Assembly (NCBI GenBank): GCA_903960945.1
Contig: CAJCCR010000241.1
Location: forward strand, 1 to 48,177
Source of the DNA: an uncultured Planctomycetaceae bacterium
Lineage (GTDB): Bacteria; Planctomycetota; Planctomycetia; Gemmatales; Gemmataceae
Direction of reading: 5' to 3'
DNA: 48,177 nucleotides
Below the pieces are notes generated by a model. That model had not been told where the DNA came from. It saw nothing but the letters and a program-made list of their open reading frames with translations, and made no database searches. Shown in pieces: positions 46,699-48,177 of the stretch; within the stretch, counting starts at the first letter, position 1; each line of letters begins with the position of its first letter. Both the position numbers and the translations under genes were made by a program.

Positions 46699-47034
46699 GT
46701 GGCAAGTAGTAAAGAAAAAATCAGAATTCGGATGGAAGCATATGACCACGAAGTATTGGACAGAACTGCCCAAGAAATCGTCTTAATTGCAGAACAATCC
46801 GGTGCTATCGTTAATGGCCCCATTCCACTGCCTACACGCGTGGAGCGATACACAGTGTTGCGAAGCCCGCACATTGACCGGAAATCAAGAGAACAGTTTG
46901 AAATAAGAACTCACAAGCGATTGATTGAGATTCTTCAACCTCAGGGTAAAACCATTGAAGCCCTTAATAAAGGCCTCAGCTTACCACCAGGTGTAGATAT
47001 CAAAATTCGCGTGATGGCAGGTGCTACAAAATAA
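46699..47034 (+). CDS. rpsJ: Ribosomal protein S10
   Basis: A 111-residue protein, with [22 protein letters not shown] at the N-terminus, the loop [29 protein letters not shown], and a C-terminal VDIKIRV. It also binds NusB/NusG in antitermination. The open frame extends upstream to ATG 46636, but GTG 46699 has an excellent GAGGAG site 7 nt before it (46686-46691), and starts at the family position. The next gene should be rplC but is rplD. Confidence 0.95.
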   Translation: MASSKEKIRIRMEAYDHEVLDRTAQEIVLIAEQSGAIVNGPIPLPTRVERYTVLRSPHIDRKSREQFEIRTHKRLIEILQPQGKTIEALNKGLSLPPGVDIKIRVMAGATK

Positions 47035-47219
47035 CTTTGGTGTTTACTTCCTTCCAGATCGAAGGCTTTAAGCCTCTGGAAACGAATAACCCTCAAATTT
47101 ATCCATAGTTTGTTGTGATAATTTAAGTTTCCGGCAGCCGATTTGTGCCGAAAACAATATTATTTGTAATAATGATTAATCATTAAGTATTGATTGATTA
47201 GGGCGATTAAACAGGCGGG
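47035..47219 (+). other. rpsJ-rplD gap without rplC; contains a hairpin and a possible promoter
   Basis: The 185-nt gap holds an inverted repeat TTCCAGA (47052-47058)/TCTGGAA (47075-47081) with an inner GGCTT/AAGCC. Further on, an AT-rich stretch has TTGTGC and a TAATAA-like box that could be a promoter for rplD. No trace of an L3 reading frame is seen on either strand. Confidence 0.5.
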
Positions 47220-47855
47220 ATGGATATGTTAACAGTAAATGTCTTCAATAAACAAGGCGAGCAAGTTGGTAGCGAAAGCATCAACCCTGCTGATTTCGGT
47301 GGCGAAGTTAAAAAACAACTTCTTCACGATGTTGTAATTATGCACCTTGCAAATCAACGCGCTGGAACCCATAGCACCCTTCGCAGGGGCGAAGTAGCAG
47401 GCAGCACGAAAAAGCTGTTTCGCCAAAAGGGAACCGGTAACGCTCGAGTTGGTAACAAACGAACAAACAAACGCCGTGGTGGTGGTACCGCTAAAGGTCC
47501 AAAACCAAGAGATTATGAATACCATCTTCCAAAGAAGGCTGTTCGAGCTGCGACCAGAATGGCTCTTTTGAGCAAATTCCAAGATAACGAAGCTTTGATT
47601 ATTGATGATTTAACGCTCACTGAAATCAAGACTAAAGGAATTTTAACAATTCTTAAAGCCTTGAAGCTTGATGAAACAACATGCCTTCTTGGTGTTTCTG
47701 GTCCAAACAAGCAACTTTACCTGTCTGCAAGAAATTTGCCTGGGGTTAAAGTCCTTCCCGCATCAGAATTAAATGCCTATACGGTTTTAAGACAAAAGCG
47801 TTTAGTTCTTACCAAAGATGCCTTGGAAGAACTTAAAAAGAAAAAAGCTAACTAG
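47220..47855 (+). CDS. rplD: Ribosomal protein L4
   Basis: A 211-residue protein. The conserved loop entering the exit tunnel is present: STKKLFRQKGTGNARVGN, followed by GGGTAKGPKPRDYEYHLPKK. The C-terminal Rossmann-like half ends in a Lys-rich tail. L4 can also repress the S10 operon in enterobacteria. ATG 47220 follows AGGCGGG; a second in-frame ATG lies at 47226. Followed by rplW as usual. Confidence 0.95.
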   Translation: MDMLTVNVFNKQGEQVGSESINPADFGGEVKKQLLHDVVIMHLANQRAGTHSTLRRGEVAGSTKKLFRQKGTGNARVGNKRTNKRRGGGTAKGPKPRDYEYHLPKKAVRAATRMALLSKFQDNEALIIDDLTLTEIKTKGILTILKALKLDETTCLLGVSGPNKQLYLSARNLPGVKVLPASELNAYTVLRQKRLVLTKDALEELKKKKAN

Positions 47856-47887
47856 ATTTATCGATTTTGATATTAGGATAAATAGCG

Positions 47888-48177
47888 ATGAATACTTCAA
47901 TGCATAGTAGACGAACAAAATCTGGTGGACCGAAGCTTGATGCCCACCAAATTGTAATTCGACCTTTAATTACTGAAAAGGGTACACACCAGTCTACCCA
48001 TAAGGCAGCATACCCTTTTGAAGTTAATCCTTGGTCAACCAAAGATGAAATCAAAGCAGCTATCCTAAAGACCGCTGGCAACCCATCAGCAGGTGTAATC
48101 AAAGACCTAGCCGATGACCTTGCTAAGGCAGTTTGGGAGCTAGACAACACAAACTCAGTCAACCCAGCCAAAGAGGT
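47888..48177 (+). CDS. rplW: Ribosomal protein L23, right-edge partial with an anomalous C-terminus
   Basis: The first 58 or so residues are L23-like: IVIRPLITEKGT, then AYPFEVNPWSTKDEIKAAI. After about 48064 the frame stays open but reads KTAGNPSAGVIKDLADDLAK, and on to the edge, which does not look like the L23 segment expected there (a K-V-x-x-V-N/R-T strand and a basic loop). The codon choice also changes (CTA leucines). Either the protein is divergent or the contig end joins unrelated, perhaps phage-like, DNA. Confidence 0.7.
   Translation, partial: MNTSMHSRRTKSGGPKLDAHQIVIRPLITEKGTHQSTHKAAYPFEVNPWSTKDEIKAAILKTAGNPSAGVIKDLADDLAKAVWELDNTNSVNPAKE

Overview
The window looks like a chromosomal stretch of a planctomycete (Planctomycetota) with an A+T-leaning genome. 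Family content supports this: a c-type cytochrome-WD40 protein next to a DUF1549/DUF1553 protein with planctomycete-type CxxCH and CX4CH motifs, a TIGR04138/Minf_1886-type protein, a PSP1 protein, a multi-membrane-span SecE, and an EF-Tu with an altered switch I. I cannot resolve order or genus.

Region 1 (1-7813, minus strand) is a tight run of seven genes, read from 7813 down and off the left edge: a HemW-like radical SAM protein, a GcvH-like lipoyl carrier, a two-cluster ferredoxin protein, a second radical SAM enzyme, a class II terpene cyclase of the squalene-hopene family, a DUF116-polyprenyl synthase fusion, and the first 26 codons of another gene. Two junctions are 4-nt ATGA/GTGA overlaps and one is an 8-nt overlap. 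I infer a polyprenoid synthesis, cyclisation and radical-modification pathway with its own Fe-S and lipoyl redox module. It is the best candidate here for an undescribed system.

Region 2 (7963-20676) is mixed housekeeping: tRNA-Leu, mtaB, a STAS protein, a MATE exporter with an S4 RNA-binding protein, nadA, a CBM9-like protein, infA, transaldolase, an SDR, a D-2-hydroxyacid dehydrogenase, a hemolysin III protein, a long UbiD-family decarboxylase and a HEAT-repeat protein. Repeat pairs that look like operators lie before nadA and before the ubiD-like gene.

Region 3 (20866-27542) holds the secreted planctomycete cytochrome pair, then a PSP1 (RicT/YaaT-like) gene, a TIGR04138-type gene and a small membrane-anchored protein.

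Region 4 (27610-48177) is the translation/transcription core: tRNA-Thr(TGT)-Tyr(GTA)-Gly(TCC)-Thr(GGT)-tuf-rpmG-tRNA-Trp-secE-nusG-rplK-rplA-rplJ-rplL-rpoB-rpoC-rpsL-rpsG-fusA-rpsJ-rplD-rplW. The order is classical, but there are several oddities. rplC is missing between rpsJ and rplD. The str-locus EF-G looks like the EF-G2 type. EF-Tu has KTVTI in place of RGITI. S12 carries Arg at position 88. SecE has a large extra membrane domain. Nearly every intercistronic gap holds a hairpin. The rplW reading frame stops resembling L23 about 110-120 nt before the right edge, which may be an assembly chimera.
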